Assembly: GCA_015039465.1 (NCBI GenBank)
Contig: MU130553.1
Location: 461,676 to 525,675, forward strand
Length of the DNA: 64,000 nucleotides
Direction: 5' to 3'
Source of the DNA: Phlegmacium glaucopus
Taxonomy: Eukaryota; Basidiomycota; Agaricomycetes; Agaricales; Cortinariaceae
Shown here: in pieces, positions 37,546 through 48,257 of the stretch
How positions within the stretch are numbered: position 1 is the stretch's first letter
Layout: every line of letters starts with the position of its first letter
Made by a program: the position numbers and the translations under genes
Notes under the pieces: model-generated
Databases searched by the model: none
Seen by the model: the letters and a program-made list of their open reading frames with translations, nothing else
What the model was told of the DNA's origin: nothing

Positions 37546-37842
37546 GGGTTCATATATTGAATAATACAACTCAGTCTCGAAGTAAAAGACTATATTCATT
37601 TAAGTTGTACCTATTGAATAATACAACTACTGGTTGTTAATACTAAAGTTGAATGGCGAAACTAAGAACTACTAAGCTCAGTCTCGAAGTAAAAGACTGA
37701 GGTACTAAATACGAAGGGCGAAAGAAATATATACCCGAGAGCAATGGTTTCATGTGATGTACAATCATGAATAAAAGACAACAGAATACAAGGAATTAAC
37801 AAACGGAAGAAATGAAGAAATCAGAACGGCGTACGGTTTGTA
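37546..37842. other. Insertion-like sequence with internal direct repeats
   Basis: Occupies the break in copy 1. Contains two copies of 'attgaataatacaact' (about 37554 and 37611) and two of 'ctcagtctcgaagtaaaaga' (about 37569 and 37678). I see no terminal repeats or ORF. Confidence 0.5.
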
Positions 37843-38787
37843 TTATTTCCTACAATCATATTCGTCCAGTTTAAGTGTAATCTCCAGGGGAGGCGCCTCA
37901 TCCCTCTCCGGATTCCAAGCCCAAATACCCAATCGCATTAAAGCAAGCCCAGCTTCCAAGCAGAGCCAACTAACAGGACCGAATCTCGATTTTGAATTTT
38001 GAACCAGGAGAAAACATCCAACATACCCCACAATAGATGCTATGATACCGAGAAGGAGGAGAAATAGCAACAGCCATGTGAGTGCATCTGTTGGATGTTT
38101 CTTCGTGTCGCGAGGCTCAACGGCCGCCTCAATATCTGTATTAGGTGGCTGGCCTTGTTTGACAAGGTATTGGTCGGAAAGAGTAGTTATTCGTCGTTGT
38201 ATGAGTAGCTGAATGAGCGTGGCCGTGATGAAGCCTCCAGTAGCGCGCAGAATTGGGAACGCCCATCGTGTACTGTGCTGCAGGTTGTTGGCCCCCCGAT
38301 TTAAATAGATATATGGAGCAATACTGAAAGCACATAGGAGTGCAGTCGTGGCCATCATCTTGACATTCCAAGAAGCGGACCTGTGGGATACCCCAGTTAT
38401 CCGGTTTTCGTCAATGTTGAGTTCCTGGATCAATTCGTCCATTCGAGTTTCGATGATGTAGCGCCCATTGTTCCCCCCTTTACCAGTGTCAACCATTATC
38501 AACGAAAGGTTCTCTCCCCGCGGCTCGAATCCCATATTCCCAAGCATCTTTGCTCCTTCAATATCCCCGAACGAGAAACAAGCGACCAACGTCTTGAATC
38601 CCGCTCTGACCAATCCCAGACTTCCGAACATAGACATAGGTGTCGCTGCTGCGTAAAGATATCCTCGTGTGAGTGCTGAGCTGACTTGGACTTCGCATTG
38701 CTCTGTACCGAGCAGTGGTAGAATCGCTGCAAGATTTTGTATTCCCCCTGTGAGAGTCGAACCGATTCCTCCACTACTGAATGACAT
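37843..38787 (-). CDS. Truncated paralogue of the large membrane protein
   Basis: An uninterrupted 314-residue reading from the ATG at 38787 (MSFSSGGIGSTLTGG), the position equivalent to the intact paralogue's start; a longer reading starts at TTG (38898). It matches residues 1-309 of the 1020-residue paralogue closely (for example LPLLGTEQCEVQVSSALTRG) and then ends abruptly with EYDCRK. Four predicted membrane segments are retained and the whole ~700-residue cytosolic-looking region is lost. It may be a pseudogene, or a short membrane-only protein that is still expressed. No domain is recognised. Confidence 0.65.
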   Translation of the reverse strand: MSFSSGGIGSTLTGGIQNLAAILPLLGTEQCEVQVSSALTRGYLYAAATPMSMFGSLGLVRAGFKTLVACFSFGDIEGAKMLGNMGFEPRGENLSLIMVDTGKGGNNGRYIIETRMDELIQELNIDENRITGVSHRSASWNVKMMATTALLCAFSIAPYIYLNRGANNLQHSTRWAFPILRATGGFITATLIQLLIQRRITTLSDQYLVKQGQPPNTDIEAAVEPRDTKKHPTDALTWLLLFLLLLGIIASIVGYVGCFLLVQNSKSRFGPVSWLCLEAGLALMRLGIWAWNPERDEAPPLEITLKLDEYDCRK

Positions 38788-40690
38788 GGCAAAGATTTGT
38801 TGTCGTAGGGAGTTCTTGATGAAGAATGGCCTAATAGATCGTGAGAAAGGTGGCCTCCAGGTATGTCGAACATTATACCGCATAGCCCTAAGGCACAATT
38901 CACTATGTCAGTTACGATTAACATACCATAAGTGAGTTATAAAAATAGAAGACAAGTTTCATCGCAATCGAAAAGCACACAAATAGACAACGCCATCGTA
39001 CCTCTAACCAAAATAAGAGGGATGAAGAGAGAGGATGAGTATGTGGCAATGCCTCGGCCGGATATCTATCCCTGCTGGCAGTTCTCGTTATCGCTCCAAA
39101 TCCCAATTTCGTCCTAGCTGTTGGTACTGTTGACACCGCTGATATTCCATTCACTGATGCTGTAAAAAAAGAACTTGAGCAGCGAATTAAGGGACGGTGG
39201 GTCATCTATTGGTTTCGAGACATTTGGTGGAATGAAAGATGGCGGAGACCCTTGGGCTTTTGGTTCGACGGGCAGCCAAATGTCGGCACTCCTGTTGAGT
39301 TTGAAATATACGATCCGAGGACTATTCAGAAGCCGACCGGCTAAACCCGCACGAATAGATGCCACCGTTCGATTTTGCGGGCCCAGGTTGTAAGGACCGA
39401 GTTCTCAATACTGAGAACTCGGAACAGGTCCGGGAATGGAATAGGGTCGTAGTCCGTTACGATTTTGCTTTGTGAGGCGTTCACAGACAGACCCTCAATG
39501 ATAGTCACAGGCATGGGTTGAGAGGTCGTGAGGCAGTTCGAGGTGAAAGTGTGAGTGAGCTGAGGAATCACAGCAATTCAGTGAGTTCAGGTGCATAGAA
39601 CTGCAGCCTTTAGATCGGTGGGCAGAGGGTAACCGTCCTCGGCGTTGATGCTCAAAATATCAACCAACGTTCAGCTTGTGCGTATTGATTTATTTTCCAT
39701 TACTGCTTACCCAAGTTTCTTCTCTGTCTCTTCCTCAGTGATCAAGCGACACTTTCTTTGGTGCTCCAGTGACATTTGGCATCGTTCACAAAGTAAAAAC
39801 AAGTCCAAAAAGAGAAATGCGCACTATTGAAGAAACAAGAACAACCTACAGAGTAAGGTAGGGGAGCCCCTGTTTGACATATCGTCAGTATGAAAGAAAC
39901 TGGATACCGCAGATATACAGTGTACTTGGTCAAGGCATTCTTGTAGCGGATGTGTATCGGTACAATGTACCCATCTATCAACGAAATAATATGCCTTTGC
40001 CTATTCATCTTTGGAGGCAAAAATAGACAGACGTATGATTCTACGCCCAGATTCTTGTTCGGCTATTGGGGACTGGCATAGGCCTGGATTTCAACGAAAG
40101 CATCCAACCTCACACATCCCCATCTTTATTTGCACCATAAAACTCGAAAGGTTGTAGAGCATCGTCTACCACAAACGTTGACTTCCATATGGGCTCTTCA
40201 AGTTCGGCTCCCTGATATATGACACGACAAACGCTCCATGACCATTCGTCTGTAAGTAAGTAAGCGTTCCTAGGTAGAAATCGGATACTTTTGTGGTGAG
40301 GGTTAGTCGGAAAATCGATTTCCGAGGGTGCGAGCGCTTAAGTCACGTGACGTGATATACGATGACAATTAAATGTAATCCGTATTGAGATTCGAGAAAT
40401 AGTGCAGTAAAGAGATTTTTAAGGTCCCTTTATGAGAATGAGATAAGAACTTGAGCTAGCTAATGAGGGGTGATTTTCCACTGCCTCTCTACAGTAAATA
40501 CGAGCTGCTTTTATATGTACAGAGAGAGGAAATTTTAAAATGAATTTTTTACCAGCGCTGTTGATCCTAAGAAAATTTATCCTGTTTAATTAATTTTTTA
40601 GAACATTCTAACTCTCTTTAGATGTTTTCATTCTTCATTTTTCTTGTGCGAACCCGGTCCTGCCCGTGCCCTTTTGCCTGCCCGCGTCAC
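38788..40690. other. Spacer containing the inverted dispersed repeat
   Basis: The upstream flank (38788-38930) is still similar to that of the intact paralogue (47258-47436). Bases 39180-39415 are the inverted partner of the 4.56-4.81 kb repeat. A 39742-40020 minus-strand ORF is unrecognised. Confidence 0.5.
39180..39415. repeat. Dispersed repeat, inverted partner of 4560-4810
   Basis: Plus-strand sequence here corresponds to the minus strand at 4560-4810. Shared features include the GFETFGGMKDGG-type reading, 'ttcgacgggcagccaaatgt' versus its partner, and the adjacent GAACTCGG pair. Confidence 0.7.
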
Positions 40691-41600
40691 TTTTCCAGAA
40701 CGGGAAAAGTCACGCGTGACTTATTGCTAAAACGGGATACGCTTGCGAAATACGCGTCTGAACGATTTCCGTTCCTTACACGTCCACTGAACGAGGTCAG
40801 ATGACTGGTAATCCAAGTTCTTTCAAGATCAAGTCTAGTGGGACCGGTTGCTTGAAGAGACCCATAGCCTCGTAGAGGGCTATCATCTCGTCGAGTGAGA
40901 AATCTGCACATAGTGTGATTTAGTGGGAAGGGTGATGGGTGACGAATCTAGGAGTATTGTCTTTGAACTGGTAAATCTTGTGAGCCTTGCGAGACGTTCG
41001 TCGATGTAAGTTCATATCTTGGACTGGCTGTACCGAGAGCTTGTCCGTATCTGTATGCAGACCAAAAAGAAAAGCGTATGCGTCTGGATAATCTCAATAG
41101 GATGGTAGTGAGACGGAAAACGTTACCCAATTCCATAACATTTATCTAGATCGGCACAATATTCAAATTGAGCGAATTCCACTTATGAGAATATGCCGCA
41201 GGAAGAGCTCAAATAGCGTGTTGTAGCTTCTGCGGCGAGGTTGGCACCGGGTCAAAGGATCGGCGGTGGGAGCACTGTATATTGGGTGCCAAAGATCGGT
41301 CTGTGCATCGGATGAACCAGCCTTTGGGTACATTTTGTCATCGAGGGTATCACATTCGGCTGTCGAAAACGAAGGTGATGAGTTGGTTTGTTTCAAAGTC
41401 GTTCTAGAAAAATAATTTACGTGTTCTGAAAGGATTACTGAAAGGACTGGATTATATGCATAACAATTAGCGATGTGAGAAACCTTAGAAACGGTCTCAG
41501 GCCGAGGACAGAAAGATACGCACCCAAAATATAATTGAGGAGCTGAATCAACTACACAAGTGCCACCAAGCGATTGAACGAAGGAGGATTGGTTTTTCAA
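40690..41600 (-). pseudogene. Histidine acid phosphatase-like gene relic
   Basis: Blocks typical of the fungal histidine phosphatase (phytase/acid phosphatase) C-terminal half appear in order but in different frames. They are GSSDAQTDLWHPIYSAP, FEYCADLDKCYGIG, YIDERLARLT, LLDSSPITLP, FSLDEMIALYEAMGLF and LERTWITSHLTSFSGR. At least three frame changes occur, one between the ALYEAMGLFKQ and ERTWIT blocks where the two readings overlap. The N-terminal RHG catalytic region was not found, although the upstream sequence to about 42 kb may contain more remnants. Normally these enzymes are secreted and hydrolyse phosphomonoesters. Confidence 0.75.
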
Positions 41601-44194
41601 GATCAGACAACGAGTTACATTTTTTGAAAGTATCTCGGCCAGCGTCTTGAGATCTGTTCGAAATAACTACATGAAGAGGATAGGAAAGTATCCACGTACG
41701 AGCTGAAAAACGGAACCCAAGTTAATTGCTCCAAGGGTGTACGTATCGTTGGTAAGAAATGCTAACCGAGGGAGCAAACAGTTGGTACAGTACTGGCCCT
41801 CAGTTAAGTCTCGAGCGAGTCCTTCCAGAGTTTTGGACGACGACGATGGGATTCAGACGAAGGATAATGAAAACAAAAAACAAAAATAGCCAAGAGTTGA
41901 AGCTAAACGATAACTTCAAGTCGGCACTGAGCTAGTTGGGTGAGCATAATGTGTCGCTTAATGATACATCATGAGTTGAAGAGATATTTAAATTACTGGA
42001 GAAAAAACAGACGTACCAATGAAGCCAGGATAGCGACTTGAACGAGGCTGAAGCTGAAGCGCTGAAGCTTGAACTGTTATTGCATGTAAGCATGCCGTTT
42101 GTGCGGAGCTGAGGAAATTCAAACTCCGATACGATACTCGAGCTCGTATCAGTGGCTTTGCAACGCTAGATGATGGCCGCTTGGTTTTCGATTGCTGCTA
42201 CCCTCTATTCGAAATTAAGTCCTGCAACGTGCTCGTTGAATTATAACATTGCAGCTTGGAGTGGGAAGGGAGAAGCGGTTGTGCAGAGGTGCATTAACAA
42301 TGTTGAGCGTTGAAAGTTCGATGGAGAGTCTAAGTTACCGCCGGGGCATCCTTGTATGAATAATTTTTGATATTCTGCTTAGCATCTGGATAACGTTCAG
42401 GAGTTCTTTACCTGCATGTATAGCGTACGTGCGTTTTCCTTTTCTCCTCAGATTCTACCGCTTAAACTTACTCGTTAGATTTTCCCTGCAACTTTATTGT
42501 TCCTATTTTGGATTATTTAGATGAAGTTGGATAGAAATATCAGGTGTTTTGTCTGCCTCTCTCTGAGGCTCGTAATACGTATGTGTTTTTGTTTTCTCTT
42601 TTATGTAAACTTTAGCTTACATTTTTTATTTTAGATCCTTGGTTCAAATCTGCAATGTTTACCTCGCTCTCGATACCCCCAACTTCAAGCGCTCACTCCA
42701 CCTTGCATCTTTGCCGTCACAACACCCAGTCGTAGATGACTAAGATCCACAATTCCAGACTTGCCCTTAGATTTCGTCTAGCATACATACGCAACGAATG
42801 AAATAGCCTAGCGAGGATACAGGCGTCGATAGGACAGTTAGAAATGCACGCAACGAAGGCACGCTCCACTTAAAGGGGGCACAATTAGATAGGATCAGAG
42901 AACATGGCCAGTCTTGGCAGTCGACCGTCCTCGCCCCTCTCGACAAGGGGAAAAGTATATTTTAGCTCTTGCAAATGGAGGTGTGTACCTATTTAATCTC
43001 TATTCTCGACCTGTTGTTATCTCTTCCCGTTACTCTAAAGGTAACCCTTCTCACGACCGTCTCTGTTCCGATGTTAAAACCCTAACTCTTGTTTTCTCAG
43101 ATATTAGAAGCTGTGTGGACATGTATCATTGAGCTCGAGGATGAACCGGCCCAATAGCCGCCAATGAAATGTGCTCGAACGAGCATTGCGCCTGACGCGT
43201 CAATACTAGCTGCTGCCAGACCTTCTGCTGCATCGATTAAAATGGACGAAAAGAAAAGAAAGATGCGGTATTTGATAAGTGCCAATGTTTTCTCTCTTGA
43301 GATCTGTTCGTTCGCTCAACCCTTTTAAGCTGAAAAAGGAATGCAAATCCGAAGCCGTCAAGTTCCAAGGCTCTCCCTCAAGTCCATCAAAATCGATAGG
43401 GTGTTATTCTGACGCAGAGTTTGACCTGCTGTTCAGCGGGAAGGGCTTTTGATTCATACAATTATTCATTTCCCAAGTCCACAGTCATCCACCATTATGT
43501 TGATTTAGGAGCACATTGTTGATCACTTTGGTAGAATCCTCAAGCCCATATTGAGTCATCCTTCGTTGACGAATTCAAATCATTGAAGGGCAGCTCGTGA
43601 GTCATGGAGCAGGAGCGGTGCGTGTTGATTCCTTCCAGGCCAGGGACTCATGGTATCAAAATGCCTATCAAGCGAGGAAAGGACAAGACTGGATCCGCCT
43701 GGCTTTGATGAGTGCAAGAAGAGGCCAATTGCCAATGTTGTCTGAGCCGTTCGATCATCTCTGCCATTCCATCAAACTTGATCCCAGAGACGCTACTTAG
43801 CGCAGGTGTCCTTCACATGTCAACTTACTCTACTGTCCCTCGCGTCTTTGAATAAGTTGAAATTCAGTCGAGTCACCCTCTATCCTCATGCTATTCATTT
43901 ATGTGCTAGGTATCAGCTTTTTACAATACTTCGCCATGCTCAACGATTAATTTCATCTTCCTTTAGCTATACAAGACTATCGGAAGCCCTTGTATCTCGT
44001 CCTTGGAAGACCAAGGGATAATTCAGAAGTTTCAAGTGTTTGTACGCTGATTCCCAAATTGCCTAAGTATTATAATTCGTACTTGAGATGTCATCGAAAC
44101 AAGTAAAACATTTTAATAAATATGCATTCGATCCAGTGTCGCTAGAAAACTAGAACAAGTGGAAAAATGTATGGATAAAGAAGCAGAATGTGGA
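41601..44194. other. Spacer, no supported gene
   Basis: Short readings at 42914-43132 and 43597-43800 lack recognisable motifs. The left part may hold further decayed exons of the phosphatase relic. Nothing else seen. Confidence 0.4.
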
Positions 44195-47100
44195 CTACTT
44201 CTCAGATCTTCCAGATCTTGGATATAATGGCATACGGTAGTGTTTTCCAGCTTCATCAAGTAACTTTATGTCATGTAAATGACCATTGTGGTCCTCGACT
44301 GTTCCTCTAAACTGGATAACAGTGTCATTCCGGATCCCTGGCTCAAACGAAAGGTGATCAGATTCAGAAGGACCAGGAATTGGATGGAGGGTTATATCAT
44401 CAATCGTGGGTGACGACTTGGATGAGGGGTTAAGTTGAATTCTAGTTGATCCTAGGGTGACTTCGAGAGGCCCAACTTCTTTGCCGGAATGTTTGAGCCT
44501 CAGTACAAGACTTTGGCCAGATGTTGGAGCGACGAATGAGATTAAAACTTTTGCGTTACGTCCAAGTCTAACTGGATCAGAATACGTGTTAAAGCCGTCA
44601 GCGTCCGTGAAAATATATGTTGAAAAAGAGTCCAACTTGGGTTGAATTTCTTTCGCGAATGTGATTAAATCATTATTGGGAGATTTGATAAATAGGGGAT
44701 CACGGTGGATGGCAGGGAGAGGTGCAGACCAACCCCGAGATATCGAAGTCACCCATGGTAAATCATAAATTGTAGCCTGAATCCAGTTGACATCGGAATC
44801 CGAACTGAAAGTGATGTGGATGGTGTTTTTGTTTCCTTTGAGAGCATGCGAGTAGGTTTCAAGTGGTGCACTCAGACGAGATGTGCTGAGATAGAGCCAC
44901 TTCAACCGAGAGTACCTGCATTCGAAAAGAGTATCGTCATCCCAACATTGATCGAACTGTCCCAATTCAGATCCACGATTCAAACGAAATTTGACATCTT
45001 CAATCTCCTTTTCAATTCGTAGATGGACCTCAACCTTAGATTGGGCATCTCTGGTCCGAAGAAATTGCATCTCTCTGCTCAATACGGATAGCGCTTGTGA
45101 ATTTCGTGTTTTGACCCCTTCAAAAAATTGGCGGATTAATGATGCCCACCCTCTCTGCATCTTTTCTCTTCTACGATCCCAACGATTGCCTTTGTCGAGG
45201 TCGGCCAACCTTTTCTCGGCTGCATGCATCTGTGGATTAAGTCTCTTCCAGCAATCGGCCCTCCACTCCCTCGTCAATCTTTCTTTCTCCTCCACTCGGT
45301 CGTTGCCAACCTGGTCCAGAACATTTTTCAACTTGTTCCAGAAGAGCTGTTCCCATTCCTCCACCTCGTATACCAGCAACAGCTCCATCAAATAATGTTC
45401 CCAAAACAGCCGCTCCATCTCTCTCTCTGATAATTCTGTTGCAGGCTTCTTTTCAACTGCTTGCTTGTCAACTCGATATTCCACTCCCATTTCACCTTGG
45501 TACCTCTCCTTTGCCTCTTTGGTTATCATTTCCATTCTCCGTGCAATCCACTTAACACGTTTCTCATCCAGCAACCGCCGCTCTCTTTCAATTGACGAGT
45601 GCATGAAATAAGCACATATAGGCAAAGATTCTTCGTTTCTCTCCTTCTCTTTCCCCTTCTCAACAGCCGTCTTCCAATCGTCTCCATTTTCTTCCTCCCT
45701 TAACCTCTGGAGCGCACTCATAGTATCCTCCACTTTCATTGTCCAGCTGTTCTCTATAGGATATGCTTTTCTTTCGTTGGCAGCTCCTAGTCGATACTGG
45801 ATGTGCTCCAAGATCGACCGATGATGTTTTCGAAGTGAATCCATGTTGTTGCTATCGCTGCATACATGGTCAGCTTTGGGATCAATTTTGGCCCGAATTT
45901 CTACTTCAAGTAGAAGGTGTCCGATATCAACGAGGGGTGCATCTGAATTTGTTGAGTAGAAAGGGTCTATTTCATTGTCTCGGGTGTAAACTCGTGTCGT
46001 ACGCTCCTTGTGATCGAAAATCGTGATATATAGAATCCTTTCTCCGAGTTTGGGTCTCTCCGCATTCTCAGGCTCACCGTCCCCATTCTCAGGCTCACTG
46101 TCCCCATTCTCGTGCTCATTCTCCCCATCCGCAGGTACACTCTGTTTGGATGGGCGTTTCCAAGTCAAAGTATAATAAAGTGAAAGGTCAGGGTTGCTGA
46201 ATGGCTCAATGAGCCCGGCGTACGATGTGATAATCTTCAGGAATTCTCGTGCTCGAGTGAGAGGCAGCACCTTGTATTGTAAGATTTCTTCGTTGTCTTT
46301 GTTGCAAGTGGGAAGAGGTTCATGCTCGTCCAGCTCCAGAATAATCTCCAGTGGAGGCGCCTCGTCGCTCTTCGGATTCCAAGCCCAAATACCCAATCGC
46401 ATAACAGAAAGCCCAGCTTCCAAGCAGAGCCAACTCACAGGACCGAGTTTCGATATCGAATTCTGAACAACGCTGAAACATCCAACGTACCCTACAACAG
46501 ATGCTAGAAGGCCGATAAGGAGGAGGAATAGCAACAGCAATGTACGCGCATCCGTTTGATGCTTCTTCGTGTCGCGAGGCTCAACGGCCGCCTCGACATC
46601 TGTATTAGGCGGTTGGTCTCCTTTGACAAGGTATTGGTCGGAAAGAGTGGTTATTCGTCGTTGTATGAGTAGCTGAATGAGTGTGGCCGTGATGAAGCCT
46701 CCAGTAGCACGCAGGACTGGGAATGCCCATCGTGTACTTTTCTGCATGTTGTTATTGGTGGCAGCCAGATTTATATAGATATATGGAGTGATACTGAAGA
46801 CGCATAGGAGCGCGGTCATAGCCATCATCTTGACGTTCCAAGCAGCGGACTTGTGGGACACCCCAGTTATCCGATTTATGTCAATGTTGAGTTCCTCGAT
46901 CAAATCATCCATTCGAGTCTCGATGATGTAGCGCCCTTTGTTCCCCCCTTTACCAGTGTCAACCATTATCAAAGAGAGGTTCTCTCCCTGCGGCTCGAAT
47001 CCCATATTCCCAAGTATCTTTGCTCCTTCAATATCCCCAAACGAGAAACAAGCGACCAATGTCTTGAATCCCGCTCTGACCATCCCGAGACTTCCGAATA

Positions 47101-47257
47101 TCGACATAGGTGTCGCTGCTGCATAAAGATATCCTCGTGTGAGCGCTGAGCTGACTTGGATCTCGCATTGCTCTGTACCGAGCAGTGGTAGAATCGCTGC
47201 AATATCTTGTATTCCTCCTGTGATAGTTGAACCGATTCCTCCACCACTGGATGACAT
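44195..47257 (-). CDS. Large multi-pass membrane protein of unknown family, 1020 residues
   Basis: A single uninterrupted ORF, which is unusual in this intron-rich window. It starts at the ATG at 47257, which also fits the paralogue at 38787. Residues 1-140 form a globular, partly hydrophobic domain with GTEQCEIQVSSALTRGYLY and the ENLSLIMVDTGKGG motif. Hydrophobic segments lie at about 143-166, 176-198, 239-263 and 273-293. A Glu/Asn/Gly-rich linker (about 378-402) follows, then a long charged region (about 500-760) rich in Glu, Lys and Arg that probably forms helices or coiled coils. The C-terminal third is β-like (for example TLGSTRIQLNPSSKSS). No catalytic motif is visible and I do not recognise the family. 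A truncated tandem-like copy 6 kb away shows local duplication. Confidence 0.85.
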   Translation of the reverse strand: MSSSGGGIGSTITGGIQDIAAILPLLGTEQCEIQVSSALTRGYLYAAATPMSIFGSLGMVRAGFKTLVACFSFGDIEGAKILGNMGFEPQGENLSLIMVDTGKGGNKGRYIIETRMDDLIEELNIDINRITGVSHKSAAWNVKMMAMTALLCVFSITPYIYINLAATNNNMQKSTRWAFPVLRATGGFITATLIQLLIQRRITTLSDQYLVKGDQPPNTDVEAAVEPRDTKKHQTDARTLLLLFLLLIGLLASVVGYVGCFSVVQNSISKLGPVSWLCLEAGLSVMRLGIWAWNPKSDEAPPLEIILELDEHEPLPTCNKDNEEILQYKVLPLTRAREFLKIITSYAGLIEPFSNPDLSLYYTLTWKRPSKQSVPADGENEHENGDSEPENGDGEPENAERPKLGERILYITIFDHKERTTRVYTRDNEIDPFYSTNSDAPLVDIGHLLLEVEIRAKIDPKADHVCSDSNNMDSLRKHHRSILEHIQYRLGAANERKAYPIENSWTMKVEDTMSALQRLREEENGDDWKTAVEKGKEKERNEESLPICAYFMHSSIERERRLLDEKRVKWIARRMEMITKEAKERYQGEMGVEYRVDKQAVEKKPATELSEREMERLFWEHYLMELLLVYEVEEWEQLFWNKLKNVLDQVGNDRVEEKERLTREWRADCWKRLNPQMHAAEKRLADLDKGNRWDRRREKMQRGWASLIRQFFEGVKTRNSQALSVLSREMQFLRTRDAQSKVEVHLRIEKEIEDVKFRLNRGSELGQFDQCWDDDTLFECRYSRLKWLYLSTSRLSAPLETYSHALKGNKNTIHITFSSDSDVNWIQATIYDLPWVTSISRGWSAPLPAIHRDPLFIKSPNNDLITFAKEIQPKLDSFSTYIFTDADGFNTYSDPVRLGRNAKVLISFVAPTSGQSLVLRLKHSGKEVGPLEVTLGSTRIQLNPSSKSSPTIDDITLHPIPGPSESDHLSFEPGIRNDTVIQFRGTVEDHNGHLHDIKLLDEAGKHYRMPLYPRSGRSEK

Positions 47258-47436
47258 GGCCTCGCGATGAAAGATTTATTGTTGTAGGGAGTTTTTGATG
47301 AAAAATGGCAGAATGGATTGCGAGAACAGCCGCCTCGAGGCACGTCAAACATTATACCGAATATACCTAGAGTATACCATTCATGATGTCAATCTATTAT
47401 TGTAATCAATGTTATTTTTGTCACGATTGACATACA

Positions 47437-48231
47437 CCACCAACCCTGCTTGAGTTCCTTATGACCTCTTGCAGATGATGTTTCTGAGAGGAAACGTAGA
47501 AATATCGACTAGATACGAAATTGATGTTCATGTGAGATTTTAGCTGTTGGTATCTGTGTGACGTTGTGATGATACACACTTGAGGTTCTAAGTTGATATC
47601 TGGCTGACCTCAATATCGAATATGCCTTTGACCTGGTTCGCGATGTCCTCAGGATGTATGCACAATTCTCCTCATGCCCACTGGCTTTGTTAACCATAGA
47701 ATATCTGGCTGGACATCCTGTCCACCATTGTCAAGGTATAAAATTCTTTTGGATAGGTGGTTTACTTTGTGACTGTTATTTTAAGCATGGGTCCGGGAGG
47801 TTAAATGTAAGTTACAGGTCGTGCTGACAGTTCGTGTGTTTACACTTGGGTGTCCTAGGTGAGCGGTTAATGTCCTCGCGGTCCTTTGGTTGGCGCATTA
47901 AGCCAGTTAACACGTATTCCTGCTGTGGTTGAAGTATTAGTTAAATGTACGGGAGGTGTTACGCTGTAATAATGCCTTTAAGGAAGGGTCTATATACTGT
48001 CACGGAGCCGGTGACAAAGACCTAGCAGCGTTTGCGAACCTACTTGACCCCCAGTTTTAATGTCTCGTCTACGACCGCTTCTTCCGACGGTGTTGACGTT
48101 TTCGTCGACTCTGTGTTTTTTTCTTATTGGTCCGGTTTCGACGACGACGACGACGTTTCCGCCCACTCCTTCAACTGTTGTAACTGTTACGACTCCCACT
48201 TTGCCAACCTCCCTTCGCTGTTTCTGCTATC
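47437..48231. other. Mirror-encoded gene A: C-terminal part, read as complement left to right
   Basis: In the complement (not reverse complement) the frame includes LGRTQGILENVYYKDSPLH near the left edge. After an acceptor near 47617 it includes KLDQALQESYIRVKRSTGDR, VVTVPYFKKTYPP and FTFNVQHDCQAHKCEPTG. From about 47791 one continuous frame carries VHKDDTNFIINLHALHN, LRKFLPRYMTVPRPLF and LDRRKRLDELGVKITEQMLA. It ends with an Ala/Lys-rich tail and GGKRQRR, TAG at 48229-48231. The composition and the HDCxxHxC pattern faintly recall transposon-associated fungal proteins, but I cannot name the family. The joins on the left are uncertain. Confidence 0.7.
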
Positions 48232-48257
48232 ATAATAATAACACAGATGGTAGTCTT

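Noticed and set aside
45224..47149. Plus-strand ORFs opposite the large membrane gene and its paralogue
   Set aside because: They are antisense shadows of the conserved minus-strand protein; their similarity between copies follows from that protein.
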